From contig NZ_NIXN01000007.1 in NCBI RefSeq assembly GCF_002807055.1, positions 124,001 to 188,000 of the forward strand: a DNA stretch of 64,000 nucleotides, given 5' to 3'. The notes below the pieces were generated by a model. That model was not told the DNA's origin. It did not search any database and worked only from the letters and a program-made list of their open reading frames with translations. How positions within the stretch are numbered: the stretch's first letter is position 1; every line of letters starts with the position of its first letter. A program made the position numbers and the translations under genes. This stretch comes from Confluentibacter citreus. Its GTDB lineage: Bacteria > Bacteroidota > Bacteroidia > Flavobacteriales > Flavobacteriaceae. Positions 16,930-26,215 of the stretch are shown here, one piece after another.

Positions 16930-16944
16930 TTCATATCATTTAGA

Positions 16945-16972
16945 AAATCCTGCTTCAAAAAGCAGGATTTTT
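16945..16972 (+). terminator. Terminator of the GSIII gene
   Basis: AAATCCTGCTT / AAGCAGGATTT, an 11-bp perfect stem with loop CAAA and a T run. Confidence 0.85.
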
Positions 16973-16985
16973 TAATTCAAAAAAT

Positions 16986-16993
16986 TAAATTTG
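16986..16993 (+). promoter_or_regulatory. -7 box of purM
   Basis: TAAATTTG, a perfect TAnnTTTG match, 17 bp upstream of the purM ATG and just after the GSIII terminator. Confidence 0.45.
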
Positions 16994-17010
16994 CAGCACA
17001 ATACCATATT

Positions 17011-18189
17011 ATGAGTCAAGAAGTAAGTAAGCGTTATGCAGGACGTGGTGTTTCGGCATCAAAAGAAGATGTTCACAATGCTATAAAAAATATCGATAAA
17101 GGTTTATTCCCAAAAGCATTCTGCAAAATTGTTCCCGATTATTTAACAAATGATGATAATTACTGTTTGATTATGCATGCTGATGGAGCAGGGACAAAAT
17201 CATCTTTGGCATATATGTATTGGAGAGAAACTGGCGATATATCAGTTTGGAAAGGCATTGCGCAAGATGCGTTGATTATGAATATTGACGATTTGTTATG
17301 TGTAGGAGCCATCGATAATATCATACTGTCTTCAACCATTGGAAGAAATAAAAACCTGATCCCGGGCGATGTTATTTCAGCAATCATTAATGGAACTGAG
17401 GCACTGATTTCAGAATTAAAAACGTTTGGTGTTACCATTCATTCCACTGGAGGGGAAACGGCCGATGTTGGTGATTTGGTTCGGACTATCATTGTAGACT
17501 CTACGGTAACGGCTAGAATGAAACGAAGCGATGTGATTGACAACGCGAATATTAAAGCAGGCGATGTTATTGTGGGACTTGAAAGTTTTGGACAAGCGAC
17601 TTACGAGACCTCTTATAACGGGGGTATGGGGAGTAATGGCTTAACGTCCGCTCGACATGATGTGTTCAACAAATATTTAGCAAAAAAATACCCAGAGAGT
17701 TTTGACGCCTCCGTTCCTGAGGATTTAGTCTATTCAGGACAAATGACATTAACAGATACCGTTACGGATTCACCTATTGATGCCGGTAAATTGGTGTTAT
17801 CACCAACAAGAACATACGCGCCTATTATCAAGAAAATCTTATCAAAATACAGTAGTGATGTCATTCATGGCATGGTTCATTGTTCTGGAGGGGCCCAAAC
17901 AAAAATTCTTCATTTTATAGACCAATTCCATATTGTAAAAGACAATATGTTTTCCGTTCCCCCTTTGTTTAAACTCATTCAACAGCAATCTAAAACCGAT
18001 TGGAAAGAAATGTACCAGGTTTTTAATTGTGGTCATAGAATGGAATTATATGTTTCGGCAGAAATAGCTGAAGATATCATCTCCATATCTAAATCTTTCA
18101 ATGTTGATGCTAAAATCATAGGACGTGTTGAAGATTCAAAAATCAAAAAGCTTACAATAAAAAGCGAGTTTGGGGAGTTTAATTACTAA
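17011..18189 (+). CDS. purM: Phosphoribosylformylglycinamidine cyclo-ligase (AIR synthetase)
   Basis: 392 residues. The PurM fold is recognised from SKRYAGRGVS, LIMHADGAGTKSSLAYMYWR (ATP and substrate binding), GIAQDALIMNIDDLLCVGA, HSTGGETADVGDLVRTIIVD and GMVHCSGGAQTKILHFID. It closes the imidazole ring in the fifth step of purine synthesis. This is the roughly 390-residue Bacteroidota form, longer than the E. coli enzyme. It has its own promoter and stands alone, away from other pur genes; the only folate/purine-linked neighbour is purU at 30.5 kb. Confidence 0.93.
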   Translation: MSQEVSKRYAGRGVSASKEDVHNAIKNIDKGLFPKAFCKIVPDYLTNDDNYCLIMHADGAGTKSSLAYMYWRETGDISVWKGIAQDALIMNIDDLLCVGAIDNIILSSTIGRNKNLIPGDVISAIINGTEALISELKTFGVTIHSTGGETADVGDLVRTIIVDSTVTARMKRSDVIDNANIKAGDVIVGLESFGQATYETSYNGGMGSNGLTSARHDVFNKYLAKKYPESFDASVPEDLVYSGQMTLTDTVTDSPIDAGKLVLSPTRTYAPIIKKILSKYSSDVIHGMVHCSGGAQTKILHFIDQFHIVKDNMFSVPPLFKLIQQQSKTDWKEMYQVFNCGHRMELYVSAEIAEDIISISKSFNVDAKIIGRVEDSKIKKLTIKSEFGEFNY

Positions 18190-18292
18190 ATTCACGAAGT
18201 ACCCTATAAATAGAATGGTTTTTGGCGAAATAATAATTTTTTAAATCACCCTTTAATATCTATTTTATCACACAAATGATTGATATTCAACC

Positions 18293-19252
18293 ATGAAGAA
18301 CTTTATTTTTATTTTATTTTGCTTCCTATTCAATGTCACAATTGCGCAACCCGATTCATTATTTTTAATAGATAAACAGGAAAAAGAAAAAGGACCCGAA
18401 TGGATTCTAAAGAATAAATTCAGTGTAGACTTAAATGAAGTCACTTTCGTGAACTGGAATGCTGGAGGTAGCAATTCCATATCTGCATTAATAGGTTATC
18501 AATTTTCCTATGATTACTCTGATAAATACTTTTTCTGGAAGAATAGTTTAGTGGCAGGCTATGGTGTGAATGGACAACAAGGAAGGGAAACTAGAAAAAC
18601 AACCGATCTTTTGGATGTAAATTCCAATTTTGGGTTTAGCCCAAACGAAAAATCAAATTGGTTTTATTCGGCTAGATTTAATTTTAAAACCCAATTTGCT
18701 GAAGGTTATCAATATCCCAATACAACTAACCCCATATCTAAACTTATGGCTCCAGGCTATTTGTTTTTTGGAGGCGGTATGGAATATGGCCGCAATATCG
18801 ATAAATTGTCTCTCTATCTCTCGCCTATTACTCTAAAAACAACGTTTGTTTTAGATGATAATTTGGCTAATGCCGGTAGATTCGGAGTCACGCCAGCCGT
18901 TTTTGATGTAGATGGAAATGTTATCAGACCAGGAAATCGCTCAAGAACAGAAGCAGGTATTTTGATAACTAATAGTTATCAAATGGAAATTGCCCAAAAT
19001 GTGGTCGCAAAAAGCAATTTGAGTTTGTATTCAGACTACATAAATAATTTTGGAAATATAGATGTGGATTGGCAAATGAATTTCAATTTTAAAGTGAACA
19101 GTTTTGTAAGAGCCACTTTTGAATCCCATATTAAATATGATGACGATGTTAAAACAACCGTGCCTTCAGCCATTGAAGGGGAATTTGACGAAGCGGGTGC
19201 TAAAATTCAATGGAAACAGTTTTTAGGTATTGGCTTTGCGGTCGATTTTTAA
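18293..19252 (+). CDS. DUF3078 outer-membrane-type protein
   Basis: 319 residues. Signal peptide MKNFIFILFCFLFNVTIAQ, then WxxxxxFSVDLNEVTFVNWN with AGGSNSISALIGYQFSYDY, alternating strands through the whole length, and a C-terminal aromatic end (QFLGIGFAVDF). The NWxAGGxNS motif is the DUF3078 hallmark. The strand pattern and terminal Phe suggest an outer-membrane beta barrel. The function is unknown. Confidence 0.88.
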   Translation: MKNFIFILFCFLFNVTIAQPDSLFLIDKQEKEKGPEWILKNKFSVDLNEVTFVNWNAGGSNSISALIGYQFSYDYSDKYFFWKNSLVAGYGVNGQQGRETRKTTDLLDVNSNFGFSPNEKSNWFYSARFNFKTQFAEGYQYPNTTNPISKLMAPGYLFFGGGMEYGRNIDKLSLYLSPITLKTTFVLDDNLANAGRFGVTPAVFDVDGNVIRPGNRSRTEAGILITNSYQMEIAQNVVAKSNLSLYSDYINNFGNIDVDWQMNFNFKVNSFVRATFESHIKYDDDVKTTVPSAIEGEFDEAGAKIQWKQFLGIGFAVDF

Positions 19253-19358
19253 AAAATAGTATTATTGCTTTATTTCAAAAATTTGTTAACTTTTTGATGT
19301 TAATAAAAATTCAATATATTTAAAATCAGATTATTAACAAGAGTGTCTTGATAACTTT

Positions 19359-19372
19359 ATGATAATTATCAT
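19359..19372. promoter_or_regulatory. 14-bp perfect palindrome upstream of ribonucleotide reductase
   Basis: ATGATAATTATCAT, 65 bp upstream of the nrdJ start. Its halves resemble Fur/Zur boxes (TGATAAT). It is not a good NrdR box, and no cobalamin-riboswitch elements are visible around it. Confidence 0.4.
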
Positions 19373-19436
19373 GTTCTAAGTTCATTTTATTTTGTTATTT
19401 TATGGTTACTGTAAAAATCCTAACTTCAAAATAGCA

Positions 19437-21989
19437 ATGAATCTAAACCTCACCAAAAAACCACTTAAAACCTATACTCAGGATGAAGCTTTTAACGCTT
19501 CGCTAACCTATTTTAAAAACGACGATCTAGCGGCTCGCGTTTGGTTGAATAAATATGCCTTGAAGGATTCCCAAGGAAATATCTACGAGTTAACGCCAAA
19601 CGATATGCACCGTCGTATCGCAAAAGAACTGGCAAGGGTTGAGGTAAACTATCCCAATCCTTTAACGGAAGATGCCATTTTCGATTTAATTAAAGATTTT
19701 AAGTACATCGTGCCACAAGGTAGCCCGATGGCGGGCATAGGAAATCCGTACCAAATAGCGTCACTTTCCAATTGCTTTGTTATTGGGAATGCTGGCGATT
19801 CCGATTCGTATGGTGGCGTTATGAAAATTGACCAAGAGCAGGTACAGCTCATGAAACGCCGTGGTGGCGTTGGTCACGATTTATCACACATTCGTCCCAA
19901 AGGCTCTGCGGTGAATAATTCAGCGTTGACCTCTACAGGAATTGTGCCTTTTATGGAACGGTATTCCAATTCCACAAGGGAAGTTGCGCAAGATGGTAGG
20001 CGTGGGGCTTTAATGCTATCAGTATCCATCAACCATCCAGATTCAGAAGATTTTATCAATGCGAAGTTGGAACAAGGAAAAGTGACTGGTGCCAATGTCT
20101 CCGTTAGAATAGATGATGCGTTTATGAAAGCCGTTAAAAATGGAACAGAATATACTCAAAAATATCCCATTTTCAGCAGTCAGCCCAAAGTATCTAAAAC
20201 CATTGATGCAACGACGTTATGGAAAAAAATAGTCCATAACGCATGGAAATCTGCCGAACCTGGTATTTTGTTTTGGGATACCATCATTAACGAATCCATT
20301 CCCGATTGTTATGCCGATTTAGGTTATAAAACCGTATCAACCAATCCATGTGGAGAAATTCCGTTGTGTCCTTATGATTCTTGTCGTTTATTAGCGATTA
20401 ACTTATTTTCTTATGTAGATAATCCGTTTACAAAAGAAGCTAGTTTCGATTTCGGGTTATTTAAAAAACACATCGCGGCTGCACAGCGTATTATGGATGA
20501 TATCATCGATTTGGAATTGGAGAAAATAGATGCTATTCTTCTAAAAATAGATGAAGATCCAGAATTAGATGAGGTAAAAGCCACCGAGCGAAATTTATGG
20601 ATTAACATCAAAAAGAAATCCCAAGAAGGCAGACGTACTGGTATTGGCATCACGGCCGAAGGCGATATGTTGGCCGCCTTAGGTATTCAATATGGTAGCG
20701 AAGCTGGTAATGCATTTTCTTTGGAAGTCCATAAAACCATAGCTATAGAAGCGTATAGAGGCTCAGTAAATATAGCCAAAGAGCGCGGTGCGTTTTTGGT
20801 GTACGATTCAGAACGCGAAAAAAACAATCCGTTTATTCAGCGATTGAAAGAAGCAGATAGTAAACTGTATTATGACATGCTGGAATATGGTAGACGAAAC
20901 ATTGCTTTATTAACCATTGCGCCGACAGGAACGACCAGTTTAATGACGCAAACCACATCTGGTATTGAACCCGTGTTTCTACCTGTTTATAAGCGAAGAC
21001 GAAAAGTGAATCCTGGAGATAAGGAAGCGCGCGTTGATTTTGTGGACGAAGTAGGCGATTCTTGGGAAGAATACGTAGTGTTTCATCAGCGTTTTAAACA
21101 ATGGATGGAAGTGAATGGCATGGACACGTCCGTAAATTATTCCCAAAAAGAGATTAATAAATTGATTAAAAAATCGCCCTATCATAAAGCCACGTCCAAT
21201 GATGTGGATTGGTTAAGTAAAGTCCGTATGCAAGGTGCCATTCAAAAATGGGTGGATCATTCCATCAGCGTAACTATTAATTTGCCAAGCGATGCGACTG
21301 AAGAGTTGGTTGGCGACCTCTATTTAAAAGCTTGGGAAGTGGGTTGCAAAGGCGTTACTGTTTATAGGGATGGTTCACGTTCGGGTGTTTTAATTGCGAA
21401 TGACGACAAAGAAGATAAAAATCAAAATATACTAACACCATTTCCGACAAAGCGACCAGAAACCTTGGCAGCCGATGTGGTTCGTTTTCAAAATAGTAAG
21501 GAAAAATGGATTGCCTTTATTGGCTTGATAGATGGCAAACCTTATGAAATTTTTACGGGTTTAGCCGATGATGATGATGGTATTTTAATCCCACGTTGGG
21601 TAAATGAAGGGTTTATTATAAAAAACCGAAACGACGATGGCACCTCCCGATACGACTTTCAATATAAAAACATAAGGGGTTACAAAACCACCATTGAAGG
21701 CTTATCACATAAATTCAATCCAGAATATTGGAATTATGCCAAGCTTATTTCAGGAACGCTTCGTCACGGGATGCCTATTGATAAAATTGTCGATTTAATT
21801 AATAGTTTACAACTGGATAGCGAATCTATCAATACTTGGAAAAATGGTGTGGTTCGTGCCTTAAAACGTTATGTGGAAGACGGTACCCAAGTAAAAGGAC
21901 AAGTTTGCGATGCTTGTAAATCGGAAAACTTAATATACCAAGAAGGTTGCTTAACCTGTAAAGATTGTGGGTCTTCTAAGTGCGGGTAA
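19437..21989 (+). CDS. nrdJ: Adenosylcobalamin-dependent (class II) ribonucleoside-diphosphate reductase
   Basis: 850 residues from the ATG at 19437; an upstream TTG in frame is unlikely. Class II landmarks: the GNPYQIASLSNCFVIG substrate cysteine, KRRGGVGHDLSHIRPKGSAV, STNPCGEIPLCPYDSCRL with the Asn-Cys-Glu radical site, and GTTSLMTQTTSGIEPVFLPV. A Cys-rich C-terminus (CDACKSENLIY ... CLTCKDCGSSKCG) is the redox tail. It reduces ribonucleotides to deoxyribonucleotides with B12, independent of oxygen. No activating subunit is encoded nearby, as expected for class II. Confidence 0.95.
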   Translation: MNLNLTKKPLKTYTQDEAFNASLTYFKNDDLAARVWLNKYALKDSQGNIYELTPNDMHRRIAKELARVEVNYPNPLTEDAIFDLIKDFKYIVPQGSPMAGIGNPYQIASLSNCFVIGNAGDSDSYGGVMKIDQEQVQLMKRRGGVGHDLSHIRPKGSAVNNSALTSTGIVPFMERYSNSTREVAQDGRRGALMLSVSINHPDSEDFINAKLEQGKVTGANVSVRIDDAFMKAVKNGTEYTQKYPIFSSQPKVSKTIDATTLWKKIVHNAWKSAEPGILFWDTIINESIPDCYADLGYKTVSTNPCGEIPLCPYDSCRLLAINLFSYVDNPFTKEASFDFGLFKKHIAAAQRIMDDIIDLELEKIDAILLKIDEDPELDEVKATERNLWINIKKKSQEGRRTGIGITAEGDMLAALGIQYGSEAGNAFSLEVHKTIAIEAYRGSVNIAKERGAFLVYDSEREKNNPFIQRLKEADSKLYYDMLEYGRRNIALLTIAPTGTTSLMTQTTSGIEPVFLPVYKRRRKVNPGDKEARVDFVDEVGDSWEEYVVFHQRFKQWMEVNGMDTSVNYSQKEINKLIKKSPYHKATSNDVDWLSKVRMQGAIQKWVDHSISVTINLPSDATEELVGDLYLKAWEVGCKGVTVYRDGSRSGVLIANDDKEDKNQNILTPFPTKRPETLAADVVRFQNSKEKWIAFIGLIDGKPYEIFTGLADDDDGILIPRWVNEGFIIKNRNDDGTSRYDFQYKNIRGYKTTIEGLSHKFNPEYWNYAKLISGTLRHGMPIDKIVDLINSLQLDSESINTWKNGVVRALKRYVEDGTQVKGQVCDACKSENLIYQEGCLTCKDCGSSKCG

Positions 21990-22010
21990 TATTTTTTTAA
22001 TTATGATTTT

Positions 22011-22046
22011 AAAAAGGAAGTTTATTTTTGAATTGGCTTCCTTTTT
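22011..22046. terminator. Terminator after nrdJ
   Basis: AAAAAGGAAG / CTTCCTTTTT, a 10-bp stem with a 16-nt loop, shared with the convergent gene ending at 22049. Confidence 0.65.
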
Positions 22047-22048
22047 GT

Positions 22049-22603
22049 TTAATTGTAGAGTTGAGGATTGAAAGCTAAAATTATACCCATGCCTGCTATA
22101 TTAAATCCAAAAACAGCCATCAATAATCCAATTATAAATTTTGAGTTTGATGAGGTTTCTTTTATTACTATTCCAACATTATTAACTGGGAGTGTATTTT
22201 GAAACATTCTTTTAGATAGTAACATTGATTCTTTAACTTCTAAATCTGCAATGTTTTTAAACTCAAATTTATATTTACCAATATTTTTGATTTCAAAATG
22301 ATAAAATTCGGTTGATAATTTACCATTATGTCGGAATTTAAATTTGATTTGTTTTTCAAGCACATCTATTTTATTCCCATTGTTTGTTATTTGTAAGTCA
22401 AATTTATCTTTATTATTTGCATGACCACCGCCAATAAAGCAAACAGCATATAGTCCTTTTTTTTTAATATTTATTTCACTTGGATTTTCAGTAAAATTTA
22501 ATTCTGCAATAGTTTTGCTTTTGTATTTTTTAATTAGAGTTTTCATTCCAAAAAAGAACATTGCTAATCCTGCTATCCCAAGTAATAAAAAAATTGCCTG
22601 CAT
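22049..22603 (-). CDS. Hypothetical membrane protein, 184 aa
   Basis: One membrane helix at the start (about 3-22, IFLLLGIAGLAMFFFGMKTL) and one at the end (about 155-178). Between them is a beta-rich soluble domain of about 125 residues with repeated K-F-x-F strands (IKFKFRHNGKL, KYKFEFKNIADL). The fold could be an immunoglobulin-like or DUF-type extracytoplasmic domain. I do not recognise the family. It is 27 bp downstream of the next unknown gene on the same strand. Confidence 0.6.
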   Translation of the reverse strand: MQAIFLLLGIAGLAMFFFGMKTLIKKYKSKTIAELNFTENPSEINIKKKGLYAVCFIGGGHANNKDKFDLQITNNGNKIDVLEKQIKFKFRHNGKLSTEFYHFEIKNIGKYKFEFKNIADLEVKESMLLSKRMFQNTLPVNNVGIVIKETSSNSKFIIGLLMAVFGFNIAGMGIILAFNPQLYN

Positions 22604-22630
22604 ATATTTATCTGTTTGTTTTTAAGTTAT

Positions 22631-23497
22631 TTATCTTTTTGATAAATCATTTGATATGGAGTTAAATGAATCAATTATTTTCTTAATTCTATTTGACGCT
22701 TTTGACAGTGTTCCTTTTTCAAAGTTATATTTATGTGCTAGGTTTGAAATTGTAGATGAAGTAATACGAGAACACAACACCAATATATTTATATTATTAC
22801 GTACGCCTTCATTGGGTTTCTTGAGTGATGAAACTAATTGTCGTATACTAATATATTCTGAATGAATATGGTTAGAGTATAAAGAGTGAATTTCTGATAA
22901 ATCACCAATGTTTATTAAATTGTAGATTTCTTCTAGTTTAATTAATCTTGCAAATTTAGGATAAATCAACTGCCTTCTTTTGGATAGAGACAACTCTTTA
23001 AACTCATTTAATTTTCTGAGTTTTAATAATTCTATAGAAAGTTCTCTTCTTAATTTTACAATAGGAGGAAAATCCTTAGGATGTTTTTTAGTAATTTCAA
23101 TTTGTTTTCTTAAGCCTTGGATCTTATATACAATAGTTCTTAAACTTACAGAATATTCACAATCAATGAAAAAGATATAAGATAAATTTATGAAACTTTC
23201 GATTTGTAATCTAGCTATAGAGGAGATTGCTGTTAAATCATTAATTTGTATTTCTTTTTTACGAACATTGATAATAGATCCATTAACCAATTTTAATATA
23301 CTTGAATTATGATAGGTTATTTGAAACAGTAATTTTTCAAAAAGTCCTGCATCTTCAAATTTAATTCCATATTCGAATAAGTCCTGTATGCAATCACACA
23401 GTAAATCATTTAATTCAACGAGTATTTTCCGTTGATTTTCCAAGGACATATCTGTTAATTCTAATAAAGCTTTAAGTTTTTCTATACTTTCCGACAT
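22631..23497 (-). CDS. Hypothetical all-helical protein, about 288 aa
   Basis: The ATG at 23497 (MSESIEKLKALLELTDMSLE) is preferred; an in-frame ATG at 23554 would add 19 residues. The protein is almost wholly helical and soluble, with a conserved-looking core RLQIESFINLSYIFFIDCEY, a basic middle (IEITKKHPKDFPPIVKLRRE), then SLYSNHIHSEYISIRQLVSS. An acidic residue pair near an R-x-x-x-E and an H-x-H-S-E segment is reminiscent of DUF5677-like proteins, but the match is weak. I would not assign a function. Confidence 0.55.
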   Translation of the reverse strand: MSESIEKLKALLELTDMSLENQRKILVELNDLLCDCIQDLFEYGIKFEDAGLFEKLLFQITYHNSSILKLVNGSIINVRKKEIQINDLTAISSIARLQIESFINLSYIFFIDCEYSVSLRTIVYKIQGLRKQIEITKKHPKDFPPIVKLRRELSIELLKLRKLNEFKELSLSKRRQLIYPKFARLIKLEEIYNLINIGDLSEIHSLYSNHIHSEYISIRQLVSSLKKPNEGVRNNINILVLCSRITSSTISNLAHKYNFEKGTLSKASNRIKKIIDSFNSISNDLSKR

Positions 23498-23591
23498 GTG
23501 CTTGATGCTTAATTGGCTATAGATAGCCAAGCAAACTTCGCTATTTTTTCTCACAACATCAAACTTAAAATATAAAATGAAATATTATTTT

Positions 23592-24254
23592 TTAATCAAT
23601 AGAACCAATACTTAAATATTTATAATCCTCAAGTTCTTTTAGGTTATTAATAAGTTTTGACCAGCCATTTTTTAGAAGATAAATTGAATCTGACACATCA
23701 AAAATATGTTGATACATATGATCTGTGATGACAATCGCTTTTTGATGTTTTTCAGCCTCAATTAACGTTATTATTTTTTCAATATATAAAGGCGCTATAT
23801 GCGAAAAAGGTTCATCCAACAAGATGATGTTGCTTGAAGATTTTAATATCAAATAGACTTCCATAACTCGACGTTCGCCACCAGAGAGTTTGTTGAATTT
23901 TAAGTTTTCATATAATGCGAACGATGGGAAGGTGTTTATGAAATCATTCCAATCCACATGAAAGAGTTTGAAAGCTGTTTTTATATTTAGATTATTGGGT
24001 ATAAAATGGTGTTGCGGTAAATAAGATACTAATCCTGTTTGATAAAGCGGTTTTAAAATGGGCTTGCCATCGATTCTTATTAATTTGTATTTGGGGATTA
24101 AGTCTCCAAAAATGATTTTTAATAAGCAGCTTTTTCCGCAACCGTTGCTTCCTAAAATACCTGTTATGTTTCCTGTTTCCGCTTTTAAATAGATGCCATT
24201 TAAAATGCGTTTTTCTTTAAAAAATAGTTCTACGTTGTCTATTTCTAAAATCAT
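23592..24254 (-). CDS. ABC transporter ATP-binding protein
   Basis: 220 residues. Walker A GSNGCGKS (about 35-42), Q-loop SYLPQHHF, signature LSGGERR, Walker B NIILLDEPF, and the switch His in VITDHMY. This is a single small ABC ATPase. The ATPase start overlaps the stop of the 96-residue membrane protein by 4 bp, so the two form one unit. The only membrane partner present is very small for a permease. Confidence 0.88.
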   Translation of the reverse strand: MILEIDNVELFFKEKRILNGIYLKAETGNITGILGSNGCGKSCLLKIIFGDLIPKYKLIRIDGKPILKPLYQTGLVSYLPQHHFIPNNLNIKTAFKLFHVDWNDFINTFPSFALYENLKFNKLSGGERRVMEVYLILKSSSNIILLDEPFSHIAPLYIEKIITLIEAEKHQKAIVITDHMYQHIFDVSDSIYLLKNGWSKLINNLKELEDYKYLSIGSID

Positions 24255-24541
24255 ACAAATCCTTTTATAATTGAAAGTATGGACATCGTTAAAAAAGCAT
24301 CGATGATAAAAAACACGAAAAACAGCTGAAAAGTAGAAATACCTAAATTTTTATAGAATATAAGTTTTTGCTTAAAAGAAGATTCATTTATAAAATAAGC
24401 CAAGAAAAGAATCATGAATATTTTTCCTAAAATGACTAGGGAAATATAATGACCCAAAAGTATAAACAAGAATATACTGATTCCAAAAGACCAAAATAAA
24501 AAGGGCTTGTAAAAATAAAAGATGGTGGTTAGTTTTTGCAT
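24251..24541 (-). CDS. Small membrane protein paired with an ABC ATPase
   Basis: 96 residues with three hydrophobic helices (about 10-35, 35-50, 65-93) and a short charged loop (NESSFKQKLIFYKNL). It is the first gene of the pair and overlaps the ATPase gene by 4 bp. It may be a minimal ABC permease, perhaps acting as a multimer, or an accessory subunit. I do not recognise a family, and no substrate-binding protein is nearby. Confidence 0.6.
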   Translation of the reverse strand: MQKLTTIFYFYKPFLFWSFGISIFLFILLGHYISLVILGKIFMILFLAYFINESSFKQKLIFYKNLGISTFQLFFVFFIIDAFLTMSILSIIKGFV

Positions 24542-24658
24542 ATTATATTGATAACGACTTAAAACCGAGAATATTTTTAGTATTCCATGATAAGATAAAA
24601 GTATGATATATAAAATTCATAAATTATCGTATTTTTGACCCACAATTTAAACAGGCAG

Positions 24659-25735
24659 ATGTTAGAGAAATTACAAATAATAAAACAGCGTTTTGATGAG
24701 GTGAGTGATTTGATCATTCAACCTGATATTATGACCGATCAAAAGCGTTATATTTCATTAAATAAAGAATATAAAGACTTAAAAGTGCTGATTGATAAGC
24801 GCGCAGAATATATTCAAGTCACCGATAATTTAGCAGAAGCTGAAGCCATGCTTTCGGATAAAAGTGACCCTGAAATGGCCGAGATGGCCAAGATTCAGTA
24901 TGAAGAAGCGAAGGCAAGAATACCAAAACTGGAAGACGAAATAAAGTTTCTTTTAATACCTAAAGACCCAGAAGACACTAAAAATGCGGTGGTGGAATTA
25001 CGTGCAGGAACAGGTGGGGATGAAGCGAGTATTTTTGCAGGCGATTTATTTAAAATGTATTCCAAATATTGCGAAAGCAAAGGTTGGAAAGTCGATACGG
25101 TAGATTTTAGTGAAGGTACCAACGGTGGTTTTAAGGAAATCCAATTTGAAGTAACTGGAGAAGATGTGTATGGCACTTTAAAATTCGAAGCGGGCGTTCA
25201 CCGTGTGCAGCGTGTGCCACAAACGGAGACCCAAGGTCGCGTGCACACCAGTGCCGCAACCGTGATGGTATTTCCAGAAGCCGAAGAGTTTGATATTGAA
25301 ATCAACCCAAAAGATGTGCGTATTGATTTTTTCTGTTCGTCAGGGCCTGGAGGTCAATCTGTGAATACAACGTATTCCGCAGTGCGTTTAACCCACTTAC
25401 CCACCGGATTGGTAGCGCAATGCCAAGACCAGAAATCGCAACATAAAAATAAGGAAAAGGCTTTTAAAGTATTGCGTTCGCGTTTGTATGATATTGAATT
25501 GGCGAAAAAGAATGAAGCGGATGCAGCTAAACGTGGCAGTATGGTGTCATCAGGCGATAGAAGTGCTAAAATCAGAACGTATAACTATCCACAAGGACGG
25601 GTCACCGATCACAGAATCGGATTAACGCTTTACGATTTAGGTAATATTGTAAATGGTGATATTCAACGTATAATTGATGAATTGCAGTTAGCTGAGAATA
25701 CGGAGAAGTTGAAGGCTAATAGTGATGTGATGTAG
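24659..25735 (+). CDS. prfA: Peptide chain release factor 1
   Basis: 358 residues from the ATG at 24659 ([20 protein letters not shown]). The catalytic GGQ is in [20 protein letters not shown], and the stop-codon-recognition loop is [12 protein letters not shown], in the position of the RF1 PxT motif. It releases peptides at UAA and UAG. The end of the gene runs directly into the degenerate repeats around the four-helix-bundle gene. Confidence 0.96.
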   Translation: MLEKLQIIKQRFDEVSDLIIQPDIMTDQKRYISLNKEYKDLKVLIDKRAEYIQVTDNLAEAEAMLSDKSDPEMAEMAKIQYEEAKARIPKLEDEIKFLLIPKDPEDTKNAVVELRAGTGGDEASIFAGDLFKMYSKYCESKGWKVDTVDFSEGTNGGFKEIQFEVTGEDVYGTLKFEAGVHRVQRVPQTETQGRVHTSAATVMVFPEAEEFDIEINPKDVRIDFFCSSGPGGQSVNTTYSAVRLTHLPTGLVAQCQDQKSQHKNKEKAFKVLRSRLYDIELAKKNEADAAKRGSMVSSGDRSAKIRTYNYPQGRVTDHRIGLTLYDLGNIVNGDIQRIIDELQLAENTEKLKANSDVM

Positions 25736-25790
25736 GGTACTGGGTGCTAGGTGTTGGGTCTTGGGTTCAGGGTATAGGGTAACAAAAATT
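25733..25790 (+). repeat. Left degenerate G-rich repeat flanking the four-helix-bundle gene
   Basis: A run of units such as TACTGGGTGCTAGG, GTGTTGGGT and CTTGGGT starts at the prfA stop codon. The complementary sequence appears in inverted orientation at 26150-26215 beyond the gene. Confidence 0.7.
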
Positions 25791-25796
25791 TGATAG

Positions 25797-26156
25797 ATGA
25801 GGAATTTTAAAGAATTGGATGTTTGGAAAGATGCTATCGTGCTTGTAAAAGATGTTTACATGATAACAGAGTGTTTGCCCAATACAGAAAAATTTGGTTT
25901 AAAATCTCAAATAGCTAGATGCGTGGTCTCTATTCCTGCTAATATTGCTGAAGGTTGTGCAAAAGATTCCCAAAAAGATTTTGTTCGGTATCTTCAAATA
26001 AGCTTGGGGTCGGCATTTGAATTGGAAACACACATCATAATTTGTAATAGTCTTTCCTTCATAGTTGGAAAAGATTTTGAATTATTGAATGAAAAAATCA
26101 ACATGCTTCAAAAAAGAATTAACTCATTAATTAAATATTCTAAAACCCAATATTAA
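25797..26156 (+). CDS. Four-helix-bundle protein (23S rRNA intervening-sequence family, S23/TIGR02436)
   Basis: 119 residues. The start [20 protein letters not shown] and the middle [20 protein letters not shown] with [20 protein letters not shown] are the family signature. These proteins fold as four-helix bundles and are related to bAvd of diversity-generating retroelements, but there is no reverse transcriptase here. The flanking inverted degenerate repeats and the position between two housekeeping genes suggest a small mobile unit. Confidence 0.9.
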   Translation: MRNFKELDVWKDAIVLVKDVYMITECLPNTEKFGLKSQIARCVVSIPANIAEGCAKDSQKDFVRYLQISLGSAFELETHIIICNSLSFIVGKDFELLNEKINMLQKRINSLIKYSKTQY

Positions 26157-26215
26157 TACCAAAAAATCCAACACCCAGTACCTAAAACCCATGACCCAAA
26201 ACCAACTAACTTCAG
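26150..26215 (-). repeat. Right degenerate repeat, inverted, reaching into the pyrF start
   Basis: Reading the minus strand: GGTTTTGGGTCATGGG, then TAGGTACTGGGTGTTGG, matching units of the left repeat. The pyrF start codon at 26191 lies inside it. Confidence 0.7.

Noticed and set aside
19253-19436. Cobalamin riboswitch before the B12-dependent reductase
   Set aside because: The conserved GCCACTG and other B12-box elements are not seen.
25797-26156. Diversity-generating retroelement accessory (Avd)
   Set aside because: No reverse transcriptase or template/variable repeats are nearby; the S23 family match alone is not enough.
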